NCBI RefSeq assembly: GCF_003337355.1
Contig: NZ_QPJW01000002.1
Location: 229,537 to 293,536, forward strand
Reading direction: 5' to 3'
DNA: 64,000 bases
Source of the DNA: Fontibacillus phaseoli
GTDB taxonomy: Bacteria; Bacillota; Bacilli; Paenibacillales; Paenibacillaceae
Part shown: one piece after another, positions 9,065-18,040 of the stretch
Position numbering within the stretch: the first letter of the stretch is position 1
Layout of the letters: every line of letters begins with the position of its first letter
The notes under the pieces: generated by a model
Database searches by the model: none
What the model was told of the DNA's origin: nothing
The model's input: the letters and a program-made list of their open reading frames with translations, nothing else
Position numbers and translations under genes: made by a program

Positions 9065-9843
9065 TCAACTCCTTTAAGGGTAAGCCTACTTGGTAGTTCT
9101 TTGTCATTTATCCAAGCATCAACCATCTTGTTAAAAAACTCAGGTTCGGCAAGGGAAACCCCGTGCCCCATCTTCGGTATGAAAACAGCTTTACCATTTG
9201 AGGTTTTTCCTAATATGTCTAGCGCAGATTTCTTCATTATTTTTTTCTCTTTATCACCAACGGTTATTAGAATTTTAGATTTAGACATCCTGAATTCTGC
9301 CGGTATACTAAAAGACATGTTTTCTTCAAGAATCTTAATGAGGGTGTTAAAATCCATATTACAAGTTTCCTTATAGTACGTCTCAAAGTATGGTGCTCCA
9401 ATATATAACTGCTTTGCTTGAAGCTTCGAAAAAGTTCGATTTTTTGTCAGCCTGTAAGTTAACCGGACCATAGGTTTAATAATTTTATTGGCCCATGGAA
9501 TAGGTCTGACAAGTGCACTATTTATTATTGAATAATCCGCTATCTCCGGCTTCATGCTTAGTAATTTAATGGCTACTTGTGCACCCAAAGAAAATCCGAT
9601 TAGAATAACTTTTTTACCTTGCGCCTTAGTTTGAATCAGACCGAATATATCTTCGGCACTATCCTTGATAGTGAAGTCCGGGCTGGGACTCAAGCCATGG
9701 CCAGGCAGGTCAGGAACTAAACAGTGGTAATCATGAAAGTACTCGACTTGTTTCTCCCACATCCAACCGCTTACCCCGCCCCCATGGAGGAAAACAATAA
9801 GAGAAGCTTCCGGATTTCCCGACTCTTTATAAGATAACTTCAC
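9061..9843 (-). CDS. Alpha/beta hydrolase
   Basis: A 260-residue cytosolic hydrolase. The oxyanion motif HGGGVSGWMW (about 20), a nucleophile elbow GFSLGAQ (about 84), an acid segment (VGDKEKKIMK) and the catalytic histidine in GHGVSLAEPE are all present. The start is GTG 9843, eight bases after GGGGGG; the longer reading to 9888 has no ribosome site. Overlaps the next small gene by 4 bases. Substrate unknown; the C-terminal 'SLAEPEFFNKMVDAWI' is typical of BioH/MhpC-like esterases. Confidence 0.8.
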   Translation of the reverse strand: MKLSYKESGNPEASLIVFLHGGGVSGWMWEKQVEYFHDYHCLVPDLPGHGLSPSPDFTIKDSAEDIFGLIQTKAQGKKVILIGFSLGAQVAIKLLSMKPEIADYSIINSALVRPIPWANKIIKPMVRLTYRLTKNRTFSKLQAKQLYIGAPYFETYYKETCNMDFNTLIKILEENMSFSIPAEFRMSKSKILITVGDKEKKIMKKSALDILGKTSNGKAVFIPKMGHGVSLAEPEFFNKMVDAWINDKELPSRLTLKGVE

Positions 9844-9894
9844 TAAAATCCCCCCTTTAAACACCATACTAGCGCAAAGTAAAATCAATAGATT

Positions 9895-10470
9895 TTACCA
9901 GTTCAGGTCCGATCTTAAAATATAGAGTCTGGTTGTTTTCTCCAATCCCATTTTGTTGCACACATACAAAGCCATTGCTTCAACAACATTTTCCTCAATA
10001 AACCCTTCCACCGTTTGATATCCGGAACTTGGATCTTGGTTCAAAAAGCTTGCATGATTAAGATATCATTGCTGATTCTGCTTATTTCATCTTGTAACTC
10101 ATCCGTGTTGTATGGAGGATGAAACATTTCATGAATCGCAATATTTAAAGTGGTTTCTTTAGTGAAGGCGATATCAGAAATGTACCGGAGACCACATAAC
10201 TTAATACCATGTGGTGAAACAAAAGAACCTAGGGTATAAAGTTATTTCCTGGAGATTATGGGTTGATCCTAGCATTCTTGATATTTCAGAATTAAGATCA
10301 AATCTTGAAGTGAATTGTTTTATTTCATCTATCCTTTCATCAATCATTGGAAGTCTTTCCGCTTCCCAATATTCTTTAAAGCCGTTTTGTTCTAACTCCA
10401 AAAATAAAGGGTATCAATTAATAACATCTAGAAGTAATTTTCGCCCTGATTTATTCGACATCTCTACATA
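9895..10470 (-). pseudogene. Broken zinc-metalloprotease-like gene
   Basis: Reading the minus strand across three frames gives one continuous protein. It starts MSNKSGRKLLLDVIN, then a TGA stop, then LELEQNGFKEYWEAERLP, then after a frameshift SPHGIKLCGLRYISD and IHEMFHPPYN, another shift, and ends FIEENVVEAMALYVCNKMG...LNW. The HEMFH segment resembles an HExxH-type metal site. At least one nonsense codon and two frameshifts show that the gene is dead. The intact family was not identified. Confidence 0.6.
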
Positions 10471-10489
10471 ATTCTCTCCCTAAAAACTC

Positions 10490-10566
10490 AAACTTTCCTT
10501 CCGCTTACTACGAAAGGCTTCGCAGACTTAGGGCCGCCAGTCCCGGCGTAAATGCGGTGTTATATC
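10490..10566. repeat. attC-like repeat, right half
   Basis: Right portion of the cassette-end repeat: GACTTAGGGCCGCC, then GGCGTAAATGCGGTG and core GTTATAT. The left TAACGTT arm is replaced by unrelated sequence (CCTTCCGCTTACTACG). Confidence 0.55.
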
Positions 10567-10624
10567 ATCTCTGAAATACTAAAAAAAATCTACCGTGCTT
10601 TAAGTATTGTGCTCAATTTAGTCG

Positions 10625-10684
10625 TATCATTCCCGTTCCCGCATTCACGAGCCCAAAAGGCTTAATGAGTCTTTGCGGTTAAAA
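10625..10684. repeat. attC-like repeat, internally deleted
   Basis: The left arm CGCATTCACGAG is kept. The interior is short and ends TTTGCGGTTAAA. The stop codon of the CPBP gene (10679-10681) lies inside the right core, as expected for a cassette end. Confidence 0.55.
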
Positions 10685-11473
10685 GATTATTCCAATGAAT
10701 ACAAATAAAATATTCAATAAAAAATGCATGATCGTAACGGGCAATAAACCCTGGGACCTTATCGCAACTCCGCCCATAAACACTCCAAATACTGAAAAAA
10801 TCGCACAGATAAACCATGGTATTCCAAGAGAATAATGATAAAATCCAAATCCTATACTGGTAATAACAAGTCCGAACTTCTCACTTAAATCGCTTACTAT
10901 TCTGCTGAGTATATAGCCTCGCCATAATATTTCCTCTAATATTGAATTGACTATTGAAAATGTTACTGCGTACAGAAGCAATAAAACAATGTCCGATTGT
11001 TTAAAATCTATAATAAAACCAAAAGAAGAAATAATTATAATTGAGAATATAACCAAAAGTCTCCATATGGGGTCCTTCAGCACTCCACTCCAGATAAAAG
11101 GAAAATAGATTGTGTTTCTAAAGGATCCCATCGACAGAAAACTTGTTTTCGGTTTCTTTATTATATTCATTATGAAAAACGGCAGGATGAATCCCAAAAG
11201 ACTAAATCTTGATAAGATTATGCTCCATTCAGTAGATAGGTTCCAATCATAAACAAAAGATCGCAAAAAAACTGAAAACCCATAGCCAATTATGTAGAGA
11301 ATACTCGTAAGATAAATATCCTTAGTATCGAGTGTTTTATTCAAATATAGAATCAAAAGTAATATCCCTAACAATAGTCCAAGGAACCAAGGTAAAACTT
11401 GAATTAAGATAACAGTTGCTATAAATGCAAGCACGGATGAATATTTTAGAATAAACTTATGCAAAAGTGACAA
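10679..11473 (-). CDS. CPBP family intramembrane (CAAX-like) metalloprotease
   Basis: A 264-residue membrane protein with about eight helices. The Abi/CPBP motifs are present: EEILWRG (about 186), FGFYHYS (about 213) and HFLLN near the C-terminus, which supply the glutamate and histidine metal ligands. In Firmicutes such proteins are linked to bacteriocin immunity or membrane-peptide processing. The stop codon is embedded in the repeat at 10625-10684 and another short repeat (11521-11570) precedes it, so the gene fills one cassette-like unit. Lower GC than the core genes. Confidence 0.85.
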   Translation of the reverse strand: MSLLHKFILKYSSVLAFIATVILIQVLPWFLGLLLGILLLILYLNKTLDTKDIYLTSILYIIGYGFSVFLRSFVYDWNLSTEWSIILSRFSLLGFILPFFIMNIIKKPKTSFLSMGSFRNTIYFPFIWSGVLKDPIWRLLVIFSIIIISSFGFIIDFKQSDIVLLLLYAVTFSIVNSILEEILWRGYILSRIVSDLSEKFGLVITSIGFGFYHYSLGIPWFICAIFSVFGVFMGGVAIRSQGLLPVTIMHFLLNILFVFIGIIF

Positions 11474-11520
11474 AAGGTTTTCTCCTTATACATTAAATTA
11501 GGTTCTCCAGGAATCTCCTG

Positions 11521-11570
11521 GCGTTCTTATTTTCACGAAATGCCCCGATGCGAGAATGCGATATTACATT
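11521..11570. repeat. attC-like repeat, minimal form
   Basis: Only the outer arms remain: GCGTTCTTATTTTCACGAAA on the left and GATGCGAGAATGCGATATTA on the right, separated by about ten bases. The PPOX gene ends 28 bases to the right. Confidence 0.5.
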
Positions 11571-11597
11571 ATATCGGTGACTCCATCGAATCGCTTA

Positions 11598-12227
11598 CTA
11601 ATATAGCCTCTTTGTATAACTCTCTTGCAATGCACTTGATACTTGATCTTCTGATAATCCTAATTGCTTGGCATGTTTTGATATCATTTGAGCTATATTG
11701 GGTAACTCCTTTTTGTCTATCCAGGAATCCGGATCCCACAAACTCGATCTTTTAAATGCCTTAGCACAATGAACATAACATTCTTCAATAATAATGCCTA
11801 ATCCAAGCAAAGGTGTCTTCCCCTTGACTTGCATATGATTTAATAGCTGTTTTCCTTTTATTATCTGTGCCCTCCCATTTATTCTTAAAGTCTCTTCAAG
11901 TCCTGGTATCACAAAAATCAAACCTACTCTTGGATTTTTTAATATATTTCTCATAGTGTCGATTCTTCGATTGCCAGGCCTTTCAGGAATAACCATTCTC
12001 TTATCATCCAAAATATATACAAATCCCGGCTCATCTCCGCGTGGAGAAACATCGCAAAATCCTAGGTCATCTGACGAAGATATAAACAACAATGGAGAAA
12101 GAGAAATAAATTCCTTACAATGAGAGTCCAAATAATGAATGACTTTATTTTTTACAAGCTCACTTGGATATCCAATTAATTCCCTGATCTCATCCTCCGA
12201 CTTAACAATATCATCAAAATCGAGCAT
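11598..12227 (-). CDS. FMN-dependent PPOX-type flavoprotein
   Basis: A 209-residue pyridoxamine-phosphate-oxidase-fold protein. The split-barrel signature is visible: HCKEFISLSPLLFISSS, then CDVSPRGDEPGFVYILDD and PGNRRIDTMRNILKNPRVGLIFVIPG, followed by TLRINGRA. The order matches the MSMEG_1061-like flavoprotein family, whose substrates are mostly unknown. Start ATG 12227 (MLDFDDIVKS) lies 9 bases after GGAG; the longer frame runs into another gene fragment. Sits between attC-like repeats at 11.5 and 12.4 kb. Confidence 0.85.
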   Translation of the reverse strand: MLDFDDIVKSEDEIRELIGYPSELVKNKVIHYLDSHCKEFISLSPLLFISSSDDLGFCDVSPRGDEPGFVYILDDKRMVIPERPGNRRIDTMRNILKNPRVGLIFVIPGLEETLRINGRAQIIKGKQLLNHMQVKGKTPLLGLGIIIEECYVHCAKAFKRSSLWDPDSWIDKKELPNIAQMISKHAKQLGLSEDQVSSALQESYTKRLY

Positions 12228-12243
12228 CCAATTCGCTCCAATC

Positions 12244-12426
12244 CTATTTATTGTAACCCTGCACAAGTTCCTTTATATCCAATGATACTTGAACTCTCCA
12301 ATTAATAACTACATTTAATTTAAAATAGTCCACGTTTTTAGGAGTTGGAAGCCAAGATTTTGCCTCTTGATCATAGAATGCTCTTAAATCAGCTTCCAAA
12401 TGAATCGTACTTCTGCATATTTCCAC
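12244..12426 (-). pseudogene. C-terminal fragment of an unknown protein
   Basis: Sixty codons reading ...ICRSTIHLEADLRAFYDQEA to LDIKELVQGYNK. The reading frame continues upstream directly into the attC-like repeat at 12.43 kb without a start codon, so the 5' part was probably lost when the cassette junction formed. No family recognised. Confidence 0.4.
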
Positions 12427-12428
12427 CC

Positions 12429-12574
12429 AATATTCTCTGCATTCACGAAACGACCCAGCCTTATATAGCTTCTATCTTAGGCTGGGTTGTTTGTTGTCTT
12501 ATCTTCTTCCATGATTATACATCCAAAACAACTAAAGGGTGATAGTCACGATGCATGAATAAGGTATTATTACT
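12429..12574. repeat. attC-like repeat, type 1
   Basis: Left arm CTCTGCATTCACGAAACG; inner hairpin CCCAGCCTTATATAGC / ATCTTAGGCTGGG; second hairpin GTTGTCTTATC...CCAAAACAAC; right arm GATGCATGAATAAGGTATTA. The left core is worn (AATATT for TAACGTT). The stop codon of the glycosyltransferase (12570-12572) falls in the right core. Confidence 0.75.
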
Positions 12575-13682
12575 TCCTCTTCCTGATTACCTCTTCAATC
12601 ACCCTCTTTAAAGAGGAACCTGCACGGTTCCAAGAAAGGCTAAGTACATCTTTACGACCGCGCTGTCCTTTCATCAGACATAGTTGAGGATTTTCATAAG
12701 CTCTTCTCATCTGTCGTTTTAAGTTTCCCAGATCCGCCTCAGCCCACAGCTGGCCCTTTTCCGAGAACAAGCTGCGAAATTTGTGCGATATGGAAGATTT
12801 ACGATTCAGGCTGACAGTAGGAGGACGCAATTTATATTTTACTAGGAAAGAACTACGTTCTGTGAGATAGTCCATGTGTCCTCCCCAACCTGTTGTAATG
12901 ACAGGAACGCCACTGGCAAGCGATTCTAATAACGGCAAGCCGACTCCTTCACCTCGCGTGGGAAGAACAAAAGCATGCCCCTTGGCATAAATGCTTCTAA
13001 GAGACTTAGTAGTTAAATAACGGGTCGATATCTCGATTGGGGCTGTATTTTTGCTAATGTTCAGTATCGCTTTATAGGCATGTATTTGCCTACGTATCCA
13101 TTGTTCATTCTCGTTGGACGAATATCCATTTGTTTTGATGATTAGTCGTACATTATCCGCTGAGGAAAATTCCTCCCAATAAGCCCTCAATAGAGCTTCG
13201 GGATTTTTGCGGTGTTGAAATCCGAATATTGAAATAAAGGTGAATTTCTCTTTTGAAATTTTAGAAGGCATTCTCTTCTTAGTGGGTTTATACATTTGCG
13301 AATGCACACCATGCGGAACAATATAAATGGGAACTTTAATTCCGCTATTAAGCATAGCTTGCTTATTCTGAAGAGAAGGCACACATACGGCATCCGCTTG
13401 ATTGATTGGCCTGATCCACCTTTGCGGGATACGAGTCGTCTCCCAAACCGTGTTTATAATTATTTTCCCGTAACGTTGTCTTTCCTTCTCAATGTTAAGC
13501 GTACTGGGTGAGTGATGATAGATTAGAACCTTTCGATTCTTCGGGAAGTGAGTGTTTTGTTCCCTGAGCGTAACGTTCACCCCTTGTGCTCTCAACGCCC
13601 TCACATATCCCCTGCTGGCAATTCCAAGACCCGAGCGCCTGTTGACAGGCCCTTTCCAAACGACCTGATAGGAGGATGTCAC
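12570..13682 (-). CDS. Glycosyltransferase family 4 protein
   Basis: A 370-residue GT-B transferase, cytosolic or membrane-peripheral. The N-terminal domain has GLGIASRGYVRALRAQG. The C-terminal nucleotide-sugar domain has FTFISIFGFQHRKNP, then FVLPTRGEGVGLPLLESLA with the E-x7-E motif (ExxGLPLLE) and SGVPVITTGWGGHMDYL. It begins at GTG 13682, 10 bases after AGGAG, and overlaps the truncated glycosyltransferase upstream by 4 bases. The stop codon is in a cassette-end repeat. Sugar and acceptor are unknown. Confidence 0.85.
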   Translation of the reverse strand: MTSSYQVVWKGPVNRRSGLGIASRGYVRALRAQGVNVTLREQNTHFPKNRKVLIYHHSPSTLNIEKERQRYGKIIINTVWETTRIPQRWIRPINQADAVCVPSLQNKQAMLNSGIKVPIYIVPHGVHSQMYKPTKKRMPSKISKEKFTFISIFGFQHRKNPEALLRAYWEEFSSADNVRLIIKTNGYSSNENEQWIRRQIHAYKAILNISKNTAPIEISTRYLTTKSLRSIYAKGHAFVLPTRGEGVGLPLLESLASGVPVITTGWGGHMDYLTERSSFLVKYKLRPPTVSLNRKSSISHKFRSLFSEKGQLWAEADLGNLKRQMRRAYENPQLCLMKGQRGRKDVLSLSWNRAGSSLKRVIEEVIRKRK

Positions 13683-13876
13683 CTGCTGCTCACTCCTGTT
13701 TTTCTGACATAGCCGTTCCGTTCATGGAACGAGAGCGATCCGTATTCAATGGGATGCTGCACGTATTTTCTAATGCCATCTATAACATACGGAAGCGTCT
13801 CCAGATCCTTCTCAATGACTGGAATTAGTACATTTATTTGGGTCCTGCTTGATTCAACCTTTCCCTTGACAGGCAT
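13679..13876 (-). pseudogene. Truncated glycosyltransferase-like protein
   Basis: Starts at ATG 13876 (MPVKGKVESSRTQ) after GGAGTTG. Residues 14-43 (INVLIPVIEKDLETLPYVID, GIRKYVQHPI) read like the N-terminus of a family 2-type transferase, but only 65 residues remain. After QHPI the sequence no longer fits and stops. It overlaps the intact GT4 gene by 4 bases, so a large internal deletion has fused its head to the downstream gene. Confidence 0.55.
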
Positions 13877-14041
13877 ACGTTCAACTCCATTTACAAAAAG
13901 TGTTGCAATAGGATATGCGAGTGCACAACAAAAGCGATGGGCACCCACCTAAATAAATGAATCCAAATGTGCGTTTGCCCATAACAGAATACCGGCATAT
14001 TCCATAATCTAAATTAACTTAGTTTAGTTAAGGAGATGCTT

Positions 14042-14422
14042 ATGGAAATTCCAATTACGGGTTTTGTCCATTGTTCAGGTAATTCTGACGGTCAGCATTC
14101 GCATAAGCTGTATATCACCTCATGGAACGGAAGACCTGTTCATGTTCATTCATTTTCAGGCGTTACTTCCTTTGATGTTGGTCACGCACATAAATACGCA
14201 GGAGTTACTGAGCCGGCGCCATCCGGTGTGCCGCATGTTCACGAGTATATAACTGAAACTACGTTCAATGACGGCCACACGCACCTAATAAGGGGTACCA
14301 CTGGAAATGCGATTCCTCTGCCTGGGGGAGATCATTTTCACTATTTTGAAGGCATCACTACAGTAAACGGTAGAATTCCGCATGCGCATGCATATCAGGG
14401 AAGAACCGGGAAAGAGGATTAA
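14042..14422 (+). CDS. ymaF: YmaF family protein
   Basis: A 126-residue histidine-rich beta-repeat protein. Five repeats carry an H-x-H core (HSHKL, VHVHSFSG, GHAHKYAG, HVHEY, GHTHLIRG, HFHYFEG, HAHAYQG) spaced 20-25 residues, as in the YmaF family of Bacillus. Metal binding is likely from the histidine pairs; the biological role is unknown. ATG 14042 is 8 bases after AAGGAG. It is one of few plus-strand genes in this part, and stands alone. Confidence 0.8.
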   Translation: MEIPITGFVHCSGNSDGQHSHKLYITSWNGRPVHVHSFSGVTSFDVGHAHKYAGVTEPAPSGVPHVHEYITETTFNDGHTHLIRGTTGNAIPLPGGDHFHYFEGITTVNGRIPHAHAYQGRTGKED

Positions 14423-14592
14423 GAATTAAAGTGTTTTCCTGTGTAAGCGAACGTTCTGCTAATTCAGATCAACCGTCCGATTCAATATCCCCTTGACTTT
14501 GATCAAAACGGGATTCGGGTCATCCCGCTAGTCTCCAGCAGCTTCTCATTGGCTTCCTTGTTTGCAGCGGGTTTATTGGACATTAAATTTAA

Positions 14593-15162
14593 CTAACCTT
14601 CCAATTGTTCAAATTCTTCTTTGGTCATGCCAAAGAGAATTTCATTGTGATATCGGCCGTTGGAATAAACGATTTCTCGGCGAATCCCTTCTTGAACACA
14701 GCCTAATTTCTTCATCATCATCGCCGAGGCATCGTTTCCTTCAAGCACGGAGACATTGAACTTATTCAGTCTGCGCTCGAAATAGGCGTATCTTAATAGA
14801 ATTCTCATAGCTCTGGTGCCATGACCTTTACCCCGGTGATCTCGATTGATCTGTATGCCAATGCCAAAGGTCCCGTTTCTCTCGTCAATACCGCAAAGAT
14901 TAATTCCACCCAGATTTTCGCCATTTAAAGTTTCAATGGTAAACATGATTCTCTCGTTACTCTTGGAAAAATCCGCAAATTCTTCGGCAAAACTTTTGGC
15001 TTCAGCGATCGTGGGAGGCAGTTCCACTACATAATCAAGCAACCTGCGTGCGGGGGTGTCAAAACGATTGTTATAATGTTCTTCCCAGTCCTCGGGTTGC
15101 ACAGCCCGCAGACGAACTACCCCATCCTGCCAGAAATAATTATCGAAATTATTATCCTTCAT
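14593..15162 (-). CDS. GNAT family N-acetyltransferase (RimJ/RimL-like)
   Basis: A 189-residue acetyltransferase. The acetyl-CoA loop is INRDHRGKGHGTRAMRILL (about 118), followed by YAYFERRLNKFNVSVLEGN and MMKKLGCVQEGIRREIVYSN, the RimJ-type C-terminus. Acceptor unknown. The ATG lies after GGAGGG. The upstream interval carries the scar of an attC-like repeat (about 15275-15340), so this gene probably once belonged to the cassette series. Confidence 0.85.
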   Translation of the reverse strand: MKDNNFDNYFWQDGVVRLRAVQPEDWEEHYNNRFDTPARRLLDYVVELPPTIAEAKSFAEEFADFSKSNERIMFTIETLNGENLGGINLCGIDERNGTFGIGIQINRDHRGKGHGTRAMRILLRYAYFERRLNKFNVSVLEGNDASAMMMKKLGCVQEGIRREIVYSNGRYHNEILFGMTKEEFEQLEG

Positions 15163-15274
15163 GGAAATCCCTCCAGCTATATTCTCTGCGCATTTGTTGC
15201 TTGACCATTGAATAACCGCCTTCTAGAAACAACTCGTTCCGTGTCATCACCCCGATCACTCCTTTCCAAATCTT

Positions 15275-15340
15275 GGCTTCTTCCACGGATTATACATCCG
15301 ACTATTGAAGGAGTATATGTCATCCTCGGTTATAATTCTT
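15275..15340. repeat. attC-like remnant
   Basis: GGCTTCTTCCACGGATTATA followed by CATCCGACTATTGAAGGAG copies the interior of the type 1 repeat (at 29.28 kb: GCTTCTTCCACGATTATACA then TCTGACAACCGAGGGG). Arms and first hairpin are gone. Confidence 0.5.
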
Positions 15341-15393
15341 TTTTCCCCGGACCACAGGTACCATGGCGTTAGGATTAAGCTCCTTTGGACGTA

Positions 15394-15771
15394 TTAAGAG
15401 TTGCCGGACAATTCCTTCAAGATCTTCTCTTTTAGCTCCGGACTGCATTGATCCAACATTTGATATAGTTTTGCGGCAAATAAAGAAACATAGGAAGGGT
15501 CGATCTTGGCGCTCTCCTCAAAAAAACCTTCCGGGTATTGATGGACTGCCAAATCCCTTTCATCCACTGCACCCAAATACTCGAATACGTATTGAAAAGA
15601 TTGATCTTGAATCAGTTCATCAACAACCTGTTCAATTCTATCCCGGCTTACACGATCTACGATAATTAAAGGGCTGCTCCCGCACCAGTACGTTCCGTTC
15701 AGGCAATGGCCTTTTTCCCTGTAATCCTGTCTTATGGACTCGTTACGCTTCCAAAATAAAAGGGCAGCCAA
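15394..15771 (-). pseudogene. 5'-truncated hypothetical protein
   Basis: An open frame of about 115 codons (NGTYWCGSSPLIIVDRVSRD ... QVVDELIQDQSFQYVFEYLG ... PELKEKILKELSGNS). Its first codons lie inside the terminator hairpin of the upstream zinc-ribbon gene and no start with a ribosome site is visible. It looks like the C-terminal part of a gene whose head has been lost. Family not recognised. Confidence 0.45.
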
Positions 15772-15797
15772 TGCACCCTAGGGTCAGTGGCTGCCTC
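15755..15797 (-). terminator. Intrinsic terminator of the zinc-ribbon gene
   Basis: On the minus strand, AGGCAGCCA...TGGCTGCC with an inner CCCTAGGG palindrome is followed by CTTTTATTTT. Confidence 0.75.
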
Positions 15798-15806
15798 TAT
15801 TTGGGG

Positions 15807-16013
15807 TTATCCAAAGAATAAATCAAGAATGTTCGATCCCGCCGACGATTGTTTATTGTAGAACTCCGAGTATCCGCAATTCCCGCAGTACACAACGATA
15901 AATTGATTGTGCTGAATATCGAACATTTTGGATAGGCCCGTGCCCGTCATGGCGACTTCTTTTGTTTTTGCGTCCCTGCTCCCGCATTTGATGCATCCTT
16001 TATCACTCATCAT
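15807..16013 (-). CDS. Zinc-ribbon protein (DUF2082-like)
   Basis: A 68-residue protein with two CxxC knuckles, CIKCGS at about 7 and CGNCGYSEFYNK at about 44, the pattern of the small Zn-ribbon nucleic-acid-binding-like family. It sits just upstream of a terminator and 92 bases downstream of the Bce-type permease stop, and is probably transcribed alone. Function unknown. Confidence 0.75.
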   Translation of the reverse strand: MMSDKGCIKCGSRDAKTKEVAMTGTGLSKMFDIQHNQFIVVYCGNCGYSEFYNKQSSAGSNILDLFFG

Positions 16014-16105
16014 CTTTCACTCCCTGTACATGATGATTTCTAATACGTAAGAACCGTATGTTAAGTTGCATGAATGACTAGTGAAAAGAAATCTTCGTGT
16101 TGCAT

Positions 16106-18040
16106 TTACACCATCGTTTTATTGACCGCTTTGATGTAGCGGGCCCTGACAATCAGAAAATACACCGCCTGGACGGCGAGAAAGGCCGCCGATGCGGTCA
16201 ACACAGGAACATAAACGGGACTCATCGAATTCATCATCTCCATGACCGGCCCGAGTACCACCAACGACTGAAGCGTTGCTACCGCGATCGGGATAAAAAA
16301 CAAAACGGCAATCTGAATGGTCGCCGAAACGTTCATCTCCCGGCTGCTGAGCCCGATTTTCGACAAGGAGCGATACATCACCGCGTCGGCGGTCAGCTCC
16401 GTATGCAATTTAAAATAGAGAAAGCTAGCGGAGGAAACCGAGAATATCAGCGCGATAAATACACCGATAAAACTAAAAAGCGAGAAGGTTTGTTTAAAGG
16501 TATAGTAATTTTCCGCCCGGGATTGCAGTAAACCTCCATGATCTCCGCTTCGGCTCCACTCGGTCAACTCAACGCCCAGTTTCGTTTCGGCATCCTCCTT
16601 GCCTGGAAGCTTGCCGGAATCGGGAACCATAAAGACGGTGTTATTTTGAACGTAACCTCCCCCGGCCTGATGTTCCTGCTCCAATCTCTCAAACACCTCG
16701 TCCTGGACAACCAGAAGCTTCCCCCTATAGGATAACGAAGCGGCTCTGTCCGTACGGGAAACAAACTGGAACGGATACGTCGATTCCGCTATCCGTACAT
16801 TCAGGGTATTCCCTTGAGGGGGATACTTGCGTTCCGTTTCCGGAGATTGTATCATAACCGATTCGGTTTCGCCGAGTTGATCCACCGGGTCGATATTCAT
16901 GACCGATGCCAAGCGGTTAAACTGACTTTGCGAAATCAGCATGGTCTCCTCTTTCCCCGCCGCGTAGCTGTTGTCTGAGATCAAATCCGCTTTCGCCACG
17001 CGATATTTCATGCCTTCCGTACGGAGGGATTGCTCGATGTAGGCCAGATCGTCCCCGGCCTTCGTTTTATCCCCGTCACTGTAAGTCGTGTACCTAAAAT
17101 TGAACGGGTTGCTCATATAGGAATCCCTGATCGACTGCTGGGAAGCCAAAACAAATCCGGTGCTCATACATGCCAAAGCGACGACGACAGTCACAAGAAA
17201 AAGCATGCGCGCGTTATCCTTCAATTTATAGCTCATCTCGGAGATCCACAGCAGATTCGTGCCTTTCCAGGCGGCACTGCGGCTGCGCTGCAGCTTTTTT
17301 ACAACCCAGACGGATAACTGGGAGTAGAAAAAATACGTTCCGGCAATCCCGGTGACGGCCGCAATCATAAGTCCGATCTCATCGAGTTTCTTCCCGTGAA
17401 GCGCCCAATACCCGGTCGAGAGTAGGGCGATGCCGAGCAGGAAAGTAAAAACGTTCGCTTTCGGTTCTTTCTTCGGCTTGCTGCTTCCCGTGAGCAAATC
17501 CAGAACTTGACGTTTACGAATAAACATCAATGTAAACATGGAAATAAACAGAAACAGCAGTATAAACGCGCCGGCGGTCAGCAGAATCGCTTTTGCGGGC
17601 CAGTAAAAGGGCAAGTCATCCATATCGATCATCCTAGTGCTGACGAGCAAAAACACTTTGGACAACATCAGGCCGGCCGCGATTCCCGTTAAGATAGCCA
17701 CGGCGCCGATTAGTATATTTTCAAGGAAGATCAACAGGTTGATTTGGCGGGATTCCGCACCCAGGATCGTCAGGATGCCAAATTCGCGGTTGCGCGATTT
17801 CAGAAACACGCTGATGGAATACATCACGAAAAAGAAGGCGAATACATAGACGATGGCGGTCGCGATACTCATGCCAATCCGGGTCATGCTACCCATTTCG
17901 GAGTTCGCGATCTTCGGGTGGTAAACAAACACGGCATACGTGAAAAAAATCATGACCATAAACGAGCTGCTCAGCAAATAGGCGACATAAGCTCGCGCAT
18001 TGCGGCGGACGTTGTTAAACGCGAATTGAGGAAAGTTCAC
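16106..18040 (-). CDS. BceB-type FtsX permease (antimicrobial peptide resistance)
   Basis: A 644-residue permease. It has one N-terminal helix pair (FNNVRRNARAYVAYLLSSSF...), about ten membrane spans overall, and a large extracytoplasmic domain between the seventh and eighth helices (about 330-540). The C-terminus is LTASAAFLAVQAVYFLIVRA. This layout is diagnostic of BceB-like transporters, which act as flux sensors and free lipid-II-cycle targets from peptide antibiotics. GTG 18040 after GGGGAGGG is preferred to the long frame reaching 18184. It overlaps the ATPase gene by 26 bases. A matching BceRS pair lies at 21.8-23.5 kb. Confidence 0.88.
   Translation of the reverse strand: MNFPQFAFNNVRRNARAYVAYLLSSSFMVMIFFTYAVFVYHPKIANSEMGSMTRIGMSIATAIVYVFAFFFVMYSISVFLKSRNREFGILTILGAESRQINLLIFLENILIGAVAILTGIAAGLMLSKVFLLVSTRMIDMDDLPFYWPAKAILLTAGAFILLFLFISMFTLMFIRKRQVLDLLTGSSKPKKEPKANVFTFLLGIALLSTGYWALHGKKLDEIGLMIAAVTGIAGTYFFYSQLSVWVVKKLQRSRSAAWKGTNLLWISEMSYKLKDNARMLFLVTVVVALACMSTGFVLASQQSIRDSYMSNPFNFRYTTYSDGDKTKAGDDLAYIEQSLRTEGMKYRVAKADLISDNSYAAGKEETMLISQSQFNRLASVMNIDPVDQLGETESVMIQSPETERKYPPQGNTLNVRIAESTYPFQFVSRTDRAASLSYRGKLLVVQDEVFERLEQEHQAGGGYVQNNTVFMVPDSGKLPGKEDAETKLGVELTEWSRSGDHGGLLQSRAENYYTFKQTFSLFSFIGVFIALIFSVSSASFLYFKLHTELTADAVMYRSLSKIGLSSREMNVSATIQIAVLFFIPIAVATLQSLVVLGPVMEMMNSMSPVYVPVLTASAAFLAVQAVYFLIVRARYIKAVNKTMV

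Noticed and set aside
10201..10401. A 66-codon minus-strand frame as a separate gene
   Set aside because: It is one frame of the broken metalloprotease-like gene at 9895-10470.
14430..14590. A minus-strand stretch reading KPAANKEANEKLLETSGMTR, resembling a glutaredoxin-like end
   Set aside because: Only about 25 codons, out of frame afterwards; too weak to call.
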